From the NCBI GenBank assembly GCA_916048055.1, contig CAJZHL010000001.1:1364001-1428000 (forward strand): 64,000 bases of DNA, written 5' to 3'. The notes beneath the pieces are model-generated. The model was not told the DNA's origin, ran no database searches, and saw nothing but the letters and a program-made list of their open reading frames with translations. The DNA comes from Pedinophyceae sp. YPF-701 (taxonomy: Eukaryota > Chlorophyta > Pedinophyceae). The position numbers and the translations under genes are program-made. This document shows positions 33,641 through 44,600 of this stretch, piece by piece; the stretch's first letter is position 1, and each line of letters starts with the position of its first letter.

Positions 33641-36600
33641 CTACATGAACTGCCGCATGGGCTGCGTGGTCCTGTACGCCGGCCCAGGCGACCACCGCCC
33701 CGAGCGACCCCGCAGCGTCCGCGCGCCCGCATCGTACGTCTGCAGCGAGTCCAGCCGGCCGCGCGCGCTCGACACCCGCCGCGGCCCGCCCTCGTGATGC
33801 TCCGCGCCCACTGGCACACCCAGATTCACGTCCACCTCCGCGGGCGTCGGCGCCCCGACGCGCCGCGCGCTCTTCACGCGCTGCACGTGCTGCTGGATCG
33901 CCCGCGCCGAGCTGTCCGGCATCCCGCGCGGCGTGATCGCGCTCGCCGCCACCGCAGGCTGCGTCGCCCTGTTGCGCGCGCTCTGCGCCGCGGCGCGCGA
34001 CGACAGCTGCGCGGAGACGTCCGTGCGCGTCCGGAACACGCGCACCGACTGCGGCGCCGGGCCCGTCACGCTCCCGGGCGTGTTCGTGTCGCGCGGCGTC
34101 CTCCCGCGCCCCCGTGCCGACATCGGCCGCCCACCCGACCCCGGCCGGCCCCCCGACTTCGGCCCCTCGCTCCCGAGCATCGCGCCGTGCAGCGCGAGCT
34201 TCGGCACGCGCGGAGCCGTGCGTCCGGGCGCAGGGTCCGCCGTCGCAGGCCGCCCCCGCCCGTAGCTGCGCGACGCGCCGCTGTCGACGGGCCGCGCCGG
34301 CACGTCGACGCTCGGCATCTCCATCACGTCGCTGCCGCGCTCCAGCGACGACGACCGCACGGAGCTCGTGTCCGAGTGCGCGGTGTCCTCCGGGTCGACG
34401 CCCCAGGGGTCCTTCAGCTCGCCGTGTCCGTGCGCGTGTCCGTGTGCGCCGCGCGGCGTCGGGCGCGGTCCGAACGTGATGGTTCGCGGGGGCGCTCCGG
34501 CGGACGTGGTCGTGCGCGAGAGGGCCGCGCGCGCGGACGTCGCGCCGCTGGAGAGCCGCTTCGCGGCGGCGGCGGCCTCCGAGGCCTTGAGCGCGATCTG
34601 TGCCGAGCGCTGCACCTCGGCCTCGAGGCGCCGCGCGCGCTCGCGCTCCTCCTTGAGCTTGAGCTTGAGCTGCTTGTTGTCCTCGCGCTGGTCGCGGAGG
34701 TCCTCCTCGGCGCGCGCGAGCGTCTGCCGCAGCAGCGCCGCGCTCCCGTCGCCGGCGTTGCTCCCGGCGCGCCCCAGCGTCACCGACGCGACGCGCGTCC
34801 CGAACTGGCACGTCGACAGCGTCTCCTGGTGCGAGGACGACTCCGGCGCGACGTGCATCAGCATCATCGTCTTCGCCTGCCCAGCCAGGGAGTCCTGCAG
34901 CAGGTGCGTCAGCTTGCTGTTGCGGTAGGGCACGTGGCCCTGCTTCGCCGCGAGCGCCGAGATGACGTCCCCGAGCGCGCTGAGCGAGCGGTTGATGTTC
35001 TGCGTCTCGCGCAGCCGGTCGCCCTGCGCCTCGGACCGCCCCAGGCGCTCCGAGCCCGCGAGGTCGATCAGGTTCAAGCACGCGTGCGACGTGGCGTTCG
35101 AGACGAGGTTCGTGCCCTCGACGATGACCATCACGACGCAGTGCGAGCGCGAGGACCGCTCGTTCATCCGCGTCTCCCCGAACGACCGCGCGCCCTCGCC
35201 CGCCGCCATCACCACCGCCACGTCCTCCGTGCTGCTCACCACCACCCGCGTCGCGTCGGGCACGTTCTGCCCGGACTTGTGCGCCTTCCGGATCGGCAGC
35301 CGCGACGCCTGCGCGCCCCCGGCCTCCTCCGGGCTCAGCAGGTCCCTCACTTGCTCGTTGTATATCTCCAGCATCTGCACCGAGATCTCGTACACCATCT
35401 CGCGCGCCCGGGTCTCCTTGAGCGCGAACAGGTCGTCCAGCGCCCGCCAGTTCACGCCGCGCTCGGGGCTCCCCGCCACCGTCCCCTTCGGGCCCGACAT
35501 GGTATGAGTCTTCCCCGACCCAGTCTGACCGTACGCGAAGATGCAGACGTTGTACCCGTCCATCACGGACCGCACGAGCGGCGCGATCTCCGCGTACACG
35601 CCCTCCTGCGTCGACTCCGGCCCGAACACCTGGTCGAACGCGAACGCCTTCATGCCGCGCGTCGTCGGGTTGCTCACCACCATCTCCGGCAACACCTCCC
35701 CCGGCCGCGCGCTCGGCTGCATGTGCACGACCGCCTCGGACGGGTCGCCCGTCGTGCCGACCGGCCGCACGCGGCACATCACGCGGATCTGCCCGCGCAG
35801 GTCCTGGATGGTGTTGTACAGCCGCCGGTTCTCCGCCATCGCCCGCGCATAGCCGCTCGCCGCGAGCGCCATCGACGCGACGGCGCCGGACGCCTCGCGC
35901 AGGTCGCGGCCGAGCCGCGCGGCCTCGTCGCGCGCCCACGACTGCAGCGACGTAAGCGCGTGCTTGAGCGCGCACATCTCCCCCGTGACCGCGTCCAGCC
36001 CCGCCGCGAGCGCCGCCTGCCGCGCCCGCATCTCCGCGGCCCTCTCAACCTGCGCCGCGTCCACCGGCGCGGCCGCACTCGCCGCGCGCGCCGCCGCTGC
36101 CGCCGACGCCGGCCGCCTCGCCGCCCCGGCCGACACCCCCCCCCCTCCGCCCGCCTCCAGCTCCACCATGCGCTCCCGGAGGTCGTCGAGCTGCCCCTGC
36201 AGGTCCTTCACCGCGTGCTCGCGGTCCGCGATCTTCAGCTCGTACTCCTTCGTCAGCGTCGTGATGACCTGCTCCATCACCGGGCCCAGGCCGTCCATCG
36301 AGCCCAGCGACCCGGCGCCCTGCGGGGTCCACATGCGCCGCTCCATCGAGTCGCGCAGCGACGTGGAGCGCCGGAACAGCATCGAGCGCCGCATGCCGGC
36401 GGTGTTCGCAGAGGGCGAGCGCTCCAGCGGCGGCCGCGCTCCGCTCGCGCCCGTGTGCGACGCGCTACCCTCGCGGTCGCGCAGCGCGCGGGGGCTCGCG
36501 CACATCTCCGGGGCGGGCATGCCGGGCTCGAGGCCCGCGCGGGCGTCGTTGACGCCGTCGCTGTCGAGCGAGACGGCGCCGTCGAAGGTGGCGAGGCGGG

Positions 36601-38062
36601 GGGGTGGGCCGACGGTGGCGGGGGTGTGTTGGCTGGCGCGCATGTCGTTGACGGCCTTCTCGAGGGACTGCACCGCGCGCTTGCCGGGCGAGGACGGCTC
36701 GTAGGGCGTCGCGGGCGCCGGGGTCGTGGCGACCGGCACGCTGCGCGGCGCCGACGCCGCCGTGCCTGGAGGCCCCCCCGGGCGGGGGGGGAGTTCCGAG
36801 ATGGACGCCATCGCCGGCGCGTAGCTGCCCGCGCGCCCGCGCGGGCTCGGGGTGCGCGGGTGCGGGCTCTTCGACCCTGCAGGCGTCACGAAGCACGAGC
36901 GCGAAACGGGTGACGCACGAAACGAAACGAACACAACGTTGTTGGGTGCTCGAGGCGGCGACGCGGGCAGCGCGGCGCGGCCCGCGCGTTCGCAGCACGC
37001 AGGCCTGCGCGCTGGGCGCGTCGCGTGGCGGCGGGGGGGGGCGCACGTGAGCGCGGGCTGTTGTCGTGGCGGTCGTCGGACGAGCCTCGGGAGCCGTCGT
37101 CGGGGCTCTGCGCGTCCGGGTTCGTCGGCGCGTTGTCCTCCTCGTCCAGCCGCTGCAGCTCCCACAGGCAGTCCAGCACCACCGGCCGCTCCGCGTACCC
37201 CGGCCCCTCGAGGTCGGCCATGCGAAAGAGCATCTCCTCCGGCAGGCCCATGGTCACGGCGGCGGCGCAGAACGTCGCGAGGTTGGCGCGGGCGGCCTGC
37301 TCTTCCTCCTCGTGCGTCCCGAACGGGCCCGCGGTGACGTGCGGGACCGAGCCGGGCCGCAGCGCCTCGGCCAGGTAGCACAGCACCTCGCCCGAGCGCA
37401 GCGAGCGGCGGAAGAGCTGGTCCGACACCGTGGGGACCTCGTGGCCCGTGAGAGTGAAGATCCAGTCGGCCAGCAGGCGGCGCCGCGCGGCCGACTCCAT
37501 GTACCGGCTCGCCGGGTGAGGCGCCTCGGCGCCGTGCCGAGCGTCCTGCTTGCTGGATGCGACGCTCGCGGCCCCGTCCGAGGCCGGGCCGCGTGGGGCG
37601 CCGGGGGTCTGGAAGGGCGAGTGCTCGCGCGCCTGCTGGGACTTGCGCGCCGGCGCCTGCGGGGCGGGGGGGCCGGGCGCGCGCGCTTTGAGTCGACTCC
37701 GCTGGCGGGGAATTCAGGCGGTTGGACTGGACACGTGTCGCCGCGAGGCGGCCCGAAAGCGGCGCGGATCTGGCCGTGGGTGCGGCCTGCGGGGTCCCGT
37801 GGCGGGGGAAGCCGCTGGCGGCGGCGCGCGGGCGCGTGCGCGCCGGCGGAAGTGAGCGCAGCTCCTCCAACGCGGGGCGGCAATCACGGGCGAGGCCTGG
37901 CGCGTGGCGGGCGGCCTGTGGGGCATGCGTGGGGCAGAGGGAGGCCGGAAGAGCGGGTGGTACCTCGGCGCCGGAGCCGGGAGAGAACTGAATGAGGTCC
38001 TGGAACGCAGGAGCTGCTTGAGGCGTCGCAGGCGCCCCGCCACGCCCCCGCTCGCCGCCCAT
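33641..38062 (-). CDS. Kinesin-14 with N-terminal calponin-homology domain (KCH type)
   Basis: Three exons are modelled: 38062-37964, 37047-37656 (read 37656 to 37047) and 36876-33641 (1,314 aa). A calponin-homology domain lies at ~86-200 (RRLLADWIFTLTGHE, RRSLRSGEVLCYLAEALRPG, and a PVVLDCLWELQRLDEE end). A disordered Ser/Pro-rich region and a coiled coil (LTKEYELKIADREHAVKDLQ) follow. The kinesin motor is at ~600-940: the kinesin-14 neck NRRLYNTIQDLRGQIRVMCR, P-loop GQTGSGKTHTM at ~688, switch I NERSSRSH and switch II DLAGSERLGRS. A Ser/Arg-rich tail of ~370 residues closes it. A motor behind the coiled coil with a CH domain in front is the plant KCH family, minus-end-directed motors that link microtubules to actin. 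The third exon is an unbroken 3.2 kb. Introns: 37964/37656 with a GTACCA donor, and 37047/36876 with GTGCGC. Confidence 0.9.
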   Translation of the reverse strand: MGGERGRGGAPATPQAAPAFQDLIQFSPGSGAEVPPALPASLCPTHAPQAARHAPGLARDCRPALEELRSLPPARTRPRAAASGFPRHGTPQAAPTARSAPLSGRLAATRVQSNRLNSPPAESTQSARARPPRPAGAGAQVPAGARALALPDPRRPTRPGLGRGRERRIQQAGRSARRRGASPGEPVHGVGRAAPPAGRLDLHSHGPRGPHGVGPALPPLAALGRGAVLPGRGAAARLGPARHRGPVRDARGGRAGRPRQPRDVLRRRRDHGPAGGDALSHGRPRGAGVRGAAGGAGLPVGAAAAGRGGQRADEPGRAEPRRRLPRLVRRPPRQQPALTCAPPRRHATRPARRPACCERAGRAALPASPPRAPNNVVFVSFRASPVSRSCFVTPAGSKSPHPRTPSPRGRAGSYAPAMASISELPPRPGGPPGTAASAPRSVPVATTPAPATPYEPSSPGKRAVQSLEKAVNDMRASQHTPATVGPPPRLATFDGAVSLDSDGVNDARAGLEPGMPAPEMCASPRALRDREGSASHTGASGARPPLERSPSANTAGMRRSMLFRRSTSLRDSMERRMWTPQGAGSLGSMDGLGPVMEQVITTLTKEYELKIADREHAVKDLQGQLDDLRERMVELEAGGGGGVSAGAARRPASAAAAARAASAAAPVDAAQVERAAEMRARQAALAAGLDAVTGEMCALKHALTSLQSWARDEAARLGRDLREASGAVASMALAASGYARAMAENRRLYNTIQDLRGQIRVMCRVRPVGTTGDPSEAVVHMQPSARPGEVLPEMVVSNPTTRGMKAFAFDQVFGPESTQEGVYAEIAPLVRSVMDGYNVCIFAYGQTGSGKTHTMSGPKGTVAGSPERGVNWRALDDLFALKETRAREMVYEISVQMLEIYNEQVRDLLSPEEAGGAQASRLPIRKAHKSGQNVPDATRVVVSSTEDVAVVMAAGEGARSFGETRMNERSSRSHCVVMVIVEGTNLVSNATSHACLNLIDLAGSERLGRSEAQGDRLRETQNINRSLSALGDVISALAAKQGHVPYRNSKLTHLLQDSLAGQAKTMMLMHVAPESSSHQETLSTCQFGTRVASVTLGRAGSNAGDGSAALLRQTLARAEEDLRDQREDNKQLKLKLKEERERARRLEAEVQRSAQIALKASEAAAAAKRLSSGATSARAALSRTTTSAGAPPRTITFGPRPTPRGAHGHAHGHGELKDPWGVDPEDTAHSDTSSVRSSSLERGSDVMEMPSVDVPARPVDSGASRSYGRGRPATADPAPGRTAPRVPKLALHGAMLGSEGPKSGGRPGSGGRPMSARGRGRTPRDTNTPGSVTGPAPQSVRVFRTRTDVSAQLSSRAAAQSARNRATQPAVAASAITPRGMPDSSARAIQQHVQRVKSARRVGAPTPAEVDVNLGVPVGAEHHEGGPRRVSSARGRLDSLQTYDAGARTLRGRSGRWSPGPAYRTTQPMRQFM

Positions 38063-39554
38063 GGTGCGCGCCCTAAACGGTGTTCCTGCGGAGAGTGCGC
38101 GGGGGATGCGGGCCGATCGGAAGCGGCCGCGCGCGCCGCGCTGCGGGGCGAGGCACAGGCTCGGCGCAACAAGGATGGGTTCGTGGAATTTCCCGCCCCC
38201 ACGCGGGGATGAAATACGCGAACGTGCCCCCCCGCGTATGCGACGGGGCGATGCGCGTGTGGTTCCGGGCGGCACGCTCCAGAGGAGCGCGCGAGGCGCG
38301 GCGACGAGGCCTGATGTTGAGGCCAGCTCGCCAGTGGCACCTGGCCGTGGCGCTCGCGGTTGCCGTGCCCGGGTGGGCACGGCGGTGCTGTCGTGCGCGC
38401 GTGCGCAGCGGGCGTGGCGCCTGCGCGGCCCGGCCGAACGGAATGGTGCGCGGCGGACGCGCGCTGCGGAGGGCCGTGCTGGAGGGAGAGGGTGCAGCTG
38501 CTGGCCTGGCGCACGCGGTTCGCTGGCCGAATTTGGGGCCCGCGGTTGCCGGAAATGGCAGCTTGTCAGTTCCAGCGGGTCGTGGGGCCGGAGCGGGCCC
38601 GGCCGGAGCGGGCCGCACCTCGTTCGAGGTAGCTGACGAGCAAGCCGCAGCGCCCGGCTGCGTGGCGTTTCGACGTTTAGCGCTTCACTCGCTCGCGTAC
38701 TGAAGACTCATTCTGCACGTTTTCGTCGTCGAATTGTGCGAGGAAGCCCGGGACGAGCACAGTCCGTACGCTTTCGCCCGAGCTTGCCGCTGCGTTCGCC
38801 TCCGAGCACACTGGACACTTGAGGACACTTGAGGCTGCTGCTGCACTCGGGAATGTGCAGTCGCGACGGCGCCCGCCTCCAGAGAGCCCGCAGCGCGCGC
38901 CAATTCCGCCCGACCGTGGGCCTGACGGTGGTAGGATGGGCGCAAGGAACGCGTTTCGAGGGGTATCCGCAGCTCGACGTGCGCGTTCGCGACCTTCTTT
39001 CGCCCTTGAGCGAACTGCACGGACGCAGGGCCGAAATTCGTGCGACGCGCTCGCAATTCGGCAGCTCAGCTGCTCGTCAACACCTGCATCTTGCGCGGGC
39101 GCACAACAGCGAACCAGGGACCGCAGAGACCAGTCAGCGGCCGACCGCGCAGCAGCGGTGGGGTACCCGCACGCGCGACCGAAGTATCAACAGCACTAAC
39201 ATCAATCAGCTGCACACATCAAGTTGCTGGTCCATCCTTCCACCTGCGCAAGCAGCCTGACGAGCAGCGGCCCCCCGGCCTGCCCCGCCTGCGCCCGCAG
39301 CCGGGCCAGTCCGGACGCGCGAGTACGGGCGATGCATGCGGCGTGACCGGGACGTTGCGACTACTCCTGTCGCGGGACCGTGCCGCTCACAGTGCGCACG
39401 TCGCGCGCGTGGCCGCCGGCTCGCAGCGTGGCGCCGCGGGCCGTGGCTGCGGTTCCTCGCAGCATATGCTGGTTGCGGCGGGGGCGCTGGCATGCAGGTA
39501 GGGTACTTGTAGTGCAGGGTGACAGCGGAGCTGCCAGTGGACACGGCGACGGCC
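38063..39554. promoter_or_regulatory. Gene-free 1.5 kb upstream of the kinesin
   Basis: This is the largest gene-free stretch in the window, between two minus-strand genes. It includes the kinesin promoter and the fibrillarin 3' flank. Open frames here have no family resemblance. I looked for tRNA B-box (GGTTCGANTCC-like) sequence and found none. Confidence 0.45.
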
Positions 39555-40674
39555 TCAGTCCGCCTTCTTCGACTTCTTCGCGCGGAAGAGACCGATGACG
39601 ACGGCGTGGTCGCGCTCGTACGGCTCCAGCGTGAGCTGCTCCTTGGGCTTGAGCTCGAGCTCTTGCATCTTCTTCACCTCGCTGGCAAACACCGCCTCGG
39701 CCGGGACCGTCGAGTCGATGCACGAGGCCTTGACGGAGATGACGAAGCCGCCGCCGTTCTTCAGGAACTGCTTCGCGTTGTGGCCCACGATGCGCGCCTG
39801 GTCCGGCTGCGCCACGTCAGCAAAGATGACATCCACCATCGGCATCAGCATCCTGCGCGCCGCAGAAACGAAGCCACCGCCGCTCAGCCACCGGCAACAC
39901 ACAGCGCACAGCGCACAGCCCCTAGCTGCGCCCCGCAGCGCCCCGGCCGCGACGTCCGCCGCCGCCCACCACGCAGCCCTGCGCTGCGTGCAGCGAGCGC
40001 CGAAACGGCCCGCACGCGCGCCGCGGGCCCGCAGCTACGCTGCCACGCGCGAGCCCTTCCCTTCGCGGCCCTAGCTGCGGCCCTCACCTGTACTTCTCGG
40101 GGCGCCGGGCGTCCTCGATGATGGGAATGATGTTCGGACGCTTCTTGGCCATGTTCACGAGGTCGCGCCCGGACCGGTGCGAGAACTCCACGGCGTACAC
40201 CGCGCCCTCGGGCCCCACGATGTCCGACACGTGGCTCACGGACGTCCCCGACGCCGCGCCCAGGTACAGCACCTTCGCGCCGGGCTTGATGTGGATGTTG
40301 TCGACGCCGCCGAGCACCGCGGCCGCGAGCTTCGAGCGGAACGGGTTCCACACGCGGTACTCGACCTTGTCGCCGTCCGTCTCCACGGAGATGCGCTTCT
40401 CGCCGTAGACGGACTCCCCGGGCACGAGGTTGCGCGTGACGAGTGCGTCCTCCTTGCCGCGGGCGAGGAAGATGCCCTCGTGGCGGTGCTGCTCGATGAT
40501 GACCTTGGCGCCGCCCTTCATGCCTCCGCGCCCGCCGCGCCCGCCCCGGCCCCCGCCCCGGCCCCCGCGCCCGCCTCCCACCGCGCCCGCCGCGCCCGCC
40601 GTCGCGGCCGCCGCCGCGCCCCCGACCGCGCCCGCCGACTCCGCCTCTAGCGCCCAGCCGGCCCCCGCCTGCAT
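39555..40674 (-). CDS. FIB: Fibrillarin (C/D snoRNP 2'-O-methyltransferase)
   Basis: Two exons are modelled: 40674-40088 and 39852-39555 (294 aa); donor GTGAGG, phase-consistent. The Gly/Arg-rich stretch ([19 protein letters not shown]) precedes the methyltransferase domain: [40 protein letters not shown], the SAM-binding [52 protein letters not shown], then [17 protein letters not shown] and [16 protein letters not shown]. Known role: 2'-O-methylation of rRNA and pre-rRNA processing in box C/D snoRNPs; also histone H2A Gln methylation. The first ~35 residues read Ala/Gly-rich in the annotated frame, while a neighbouring frame reads as a classical Gly/Arg domain, so the extreme N-terminus may be wrong. 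It is divergent from BRR2. Confidence 0.92.
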
Positions 40675-41687
40675 GGGGACGTGTCAGACACGGGGTGGCG
40701 TGAGCGCGGGCCTGACGGCTTGGACGGAGGAGAGAGCGGCTGGTGCCGATGCGTGGCGCGCGAGCTGACGGTGGGGAAGGGCGGCGCTGACAGCAGCGTC
40801 GTCTGGAGGAGCGTGTGGGGGCGCGGAAGCGCGCCGAAGCGGTGGAGCGGGGACCGCGCGTGGGCCCGCAGAGGGTGCAAGTGCTTCGGCGCTCGGCTGC
40901 GCTCTGGGGCGAATTTTATTGGCGCGAAACGCGCGCCCTGGCGGAGGGGGAAATTTCGCTGCTGCCAGCGGAGGAGGGACGACGCGCAAATCGCGTCCCC
41001 GCTGCTCGGCAGCCGGTGTGCCGTCGCCGCGCCGAGGCCGACGCCTGCGCGTGTCGCCAGCTCAGGCCGGCCCACGCCGCCAAGGAATTCCGGCCCGCGC
41101 CGACGAAACCCGTCGTCGGCGCGGCGCCGATCCGGGAACATGCCCGGGACGGGGCGAACGCAGGCGGGCAGTTATGCCTGGCGAGCCTCCGCGCCCAGCA
41201 CGCCCCGACGCGCCCGAATCGCACGCGTGTGGGATGTTCGCAAGCTGCACAAGCCCGGCAACGTCGTGGCCGCGGGGGAGCGCACCGCGGCCGCCCCCAC
41301 GCCCGCCTCCTCGAGGAGTGAATGCCATTGCGCGTGCCGTGTCCCGAACAGACGCCTCCAGAACAGCGTCGCGGCCCACAACCACTACGTGCTCACGGTC
41401 CTGACCATCGGCGGCCACGCGCGCCGCTCGCCCCACGTAGCCGCGGCAGCGCGGGCGCGTAGGTCTGACGGCGGAGGAGTCGGCTTGCTCACGCCCCCCC
41501 CCGCGCGGTCCAGGCCGGTTGCGGCGCGCGGGCGCAGCGGCACGACACTCCTCTACCGCGTGCCGTCAGAATATCGGAGTTTTGCGTGCGCTGAGGCTGC
41601 GTGTGGCATGGGGGAGCAGCTGCGCTAGCTGAGCCGCTCGCGTTGCGACACCGGCTGGGCGCGCCCGGCCGTCGCTCCTGAGCGAAG
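40675..41687. promoter_or_regulatory. Divergent intergenic region fibrillarin / BRR2
   Basis: About 1 kb between a snoRNP gene and a spliceosome gene on opposite strands. No TATA box or repeat evident. A short first exon of fibrillarin could lie here. Confidence 0.45.
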
Positions 41688-44600
41688 ATGGGCGACCGCG
41701 GAGGCGGTGCCGAGCAGTTCGCGAGGCAGAAGCAGTATGACTACAAAGCGGTGCGCGAACACACAACCCACTGGTTCCCGAGCTCTAGCGCCCCTGCGTC
41801 GCGAAGCAGAGGCGAACCACGTACCCGTCCGGACGCTTCGTGGCTCGTTCTTTGCGCCCGGTGCACCACATGCCGCGCTCCGCACCGCCAGGCGACCTTT
41901 CGAGGGCTGAACCTCCCTGGCGCAGTCTTAGTCGCGCGTGCACGGAGTCCGTGGGCGCGTTCCGTTGATCCGTGGCAAGAAACGCTTGGTCTTCGCGCAC
42001 GGCTGGCCCAGCCGCCGTTTCGCTGCTTCGTTTCCCGCGGGAAGGACGTCGCGGCCCGCCCGCCCAGAGCGCCGTGCCGCCGGCCGTGCGTCCAGGCCCC
42101 TTGCGCGGCCCACACGGCGCCTCACGCCCGCCTGCCGCCCCCCGTGGCATCTGCAGAACTCCAACCTCGTCCTCACGGCGGACCGCTCCGGACGGGGCCG
42201 CGCGGACGGGCCAACGGGGATGCCGGAGACACTCCGCGGCAAGAAGCTGGCAAAGATGGGCGACCGCTTGCAGTCCGCGAAGCCCGAGCTCACGGACGAG
42301 CAGAAGGCGAAGATGAAGAAGAGGTGAGCGTGCCCCGCGGCCCGCCAGCTCCGCCCTGGGACGCGGAGTGCGCATCCAGAGCACGGTCGCTGGGGCGACG
42401 CGCCGTTGCCGCCGCGCGCCCGTTCGAACTCCACACGCACGAGCTCGCCGCCAGGATCCTTGCGTCTGGCTCCCGCGTGAGACACGACGCGACCGCTTCG
42501 GCGACCGTTGAGAGCGCGTGGCGAGGTGGCGTGGCGTCCGACAGTTGCCCCGTCCCCTGGGCCCGCAGGCGCGCCGCCGACGGCGAGGACGCCATGGCCC
42601 GGCAGGCCAAGCGCCGGCAGGCCGACGTCGCGCTCCGGTCCGTCCTGGACATGGACACCGCGGGCCTGTACCGCCCACAGACGGCAGAGACACGCGCAGC
42701 GTACGAGGCCCTGCTCGCGAAGATCCAGGCCGCGATCGGCGACCAGCCGCAAGACGTCCTCTGGGGCGCTGCCGACGAGGTGCGCCGCCGCCCGCTCCAC
42801 GCTCTCGCACAGTCGCGCCGGCCGCGTGCATTTTCAGACCTGAATGCGCGACGTCCGAGCCGCCGCAGGTGCTCGCGGTGCTGAAGAGCGAGAAGCGGCA
42901 GCCGGAGAAGAAGGCCGAGTGCGAGGCGCTCCTCGGCGCGCTCCCAGACGAGCTGTTCTCGTCCTACGTCGCCATTTCCTCCCTCATCAACGACTTCACG
43001 CCCGAGAGCGAGCGACTCGCGGACGCCGCGGGCGCCGCGGCCCTCGGGGACGACGACGAGGCCGGCGTGGCCGTCGAGTTCGACGAGGCCAGCGACGAGG
43101 AGGACCCGCAGGGTCTCGTGGACCAGGTGCTCGAGGAGGAGGACCTCGATGAGGACAACGCGGGCAAAGTGGACACGTTCGACGTGGACGGCGGGGGCAT
43201 GAAGGTCCGCGGCGGGGACGACGCGGTCGTCGAGGGCGACGCGGCGGGCGACGCGGAGCTCGACCTGCGCGAGGTGGACGCCTACTGGCTGCAACGGCAG
43301 GTGTCGACGGCGCTGGCGGGGGCCGGTGCGGACGAGGCGCAGGCCGTGGCGGACAAGGCGCTGGCGGCGCTGGCGGGCGGGAGCAGCGAGCGGGATCTGG
43401 AGCGGCAGCTGGTGCGTGCGTGCGTGCGTGCGTGTTGCGTGATGTGCCTGGCAGGTACAACAGCTGGCTGGCCCGAGTGTAGTGGGCTGTGCCGGTTGGA
43501 TTAGCCTGCGAGATCGCCTGCGCTCCGCGGAGCGCACGCGGGTTTATCTTTCCTTGCCGGCCCGAACGCGACCCGGCGGCAGGGGTACAAGCGCCCGCGA
43601 CATTCATTTCATTTCCGCAACCACTGTCCAGTATCTGCCGTTACTTTCGTTCGAACACCGCTCACGCCGCACGCCGATCCACCCCGCCTCCGCAAACCGC
43701 TCCCCCCACGCACCCGTCGCCCCGCCCCCTATCTACCATACAGGTCGACTTGCTGGACTACGACAATTTCCAATTGATCAAGCTGCTCATGGACCACCGG
43801 CTGGCGATCGTGTGCTGCACGCGCCTGGCGCGCGCGCAGTCGGACGAGGAGCGCGCGAAGATCGAGGCCGACATGCAGAGCTCCGCCGCGGGCCGCGCCG
43901 TCCTCGCCGCCCTGCAGGCCACGCGCGGCACCGCGCGCGAGCGCCAGGAGCGCATGACACAGCGCATCAAGTCCGAGGCTGCGCGGCTCCGGAAGCGCGG
44001 CGCGGGCGGCGACGAGGACGGCCAGGCGCGCGGCGAGGCCGCGGGCCGGCAGCAGCTGAACCTCCAATCTTTGGAGTTCCGCGGAGAAGGGCATTTCATG
44101 TCTAACAAGAGCTGCTCGCTACCGGAGGGGTCGTTCCGCATGACGAAGAAGGGGTACGAGGAGGTCCACGTGCCGGCGCTGAAGCAGAAGCCGCTCGGCG
44201 CCGACGAGCGTCAGGTCACGATCGAGGACCTCCCGGAGTGGTCCCGCGGGGCGTTCGCGGGGATGAAGGCGCTCAACCGCATCCAGTCGCGGGTGTACAA
44301 CACCGCGATGTTCACGAGCGAGAACATCCTGATGTGCGCGCCGACGGGCGCCGGGAAGACCAACGTGGCGATGCTGGCAGTGATGCACGAGCTGGGGCTG
44401 CACCGGCGCGAGGACGGCACGTTCGACTTGTCGGAGTTCAAGATCGTGTACGTCGCGCCGATGAAGGCGCTGGTCGCGGAGATGGTGGGCAACTTCACGA
44501 AGCGGCTCGGCGAGGCGTACGGCGTGCGCGTGCAGGAGCTGACGGGCGACATGAGCATGACGAAGGCGGAGATCGAGGCCACGCAGATCATCGTGACGAC

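Noticed and set aside
33794-36913. 1,039-codon open frame on the plus strand
   Set aside because: Antisense shadow of the kinesin exon; Arg/His/Pro-rich composition typical of a G+C-rich opposite strand.
38063-39554. tRNA or snRNA gene in the largest gaps
   Set aside because: I looked for GGTTCGANTCC-like B boxes and cloverleaf arms and found none; a covariance search could still find divergent RNAs.
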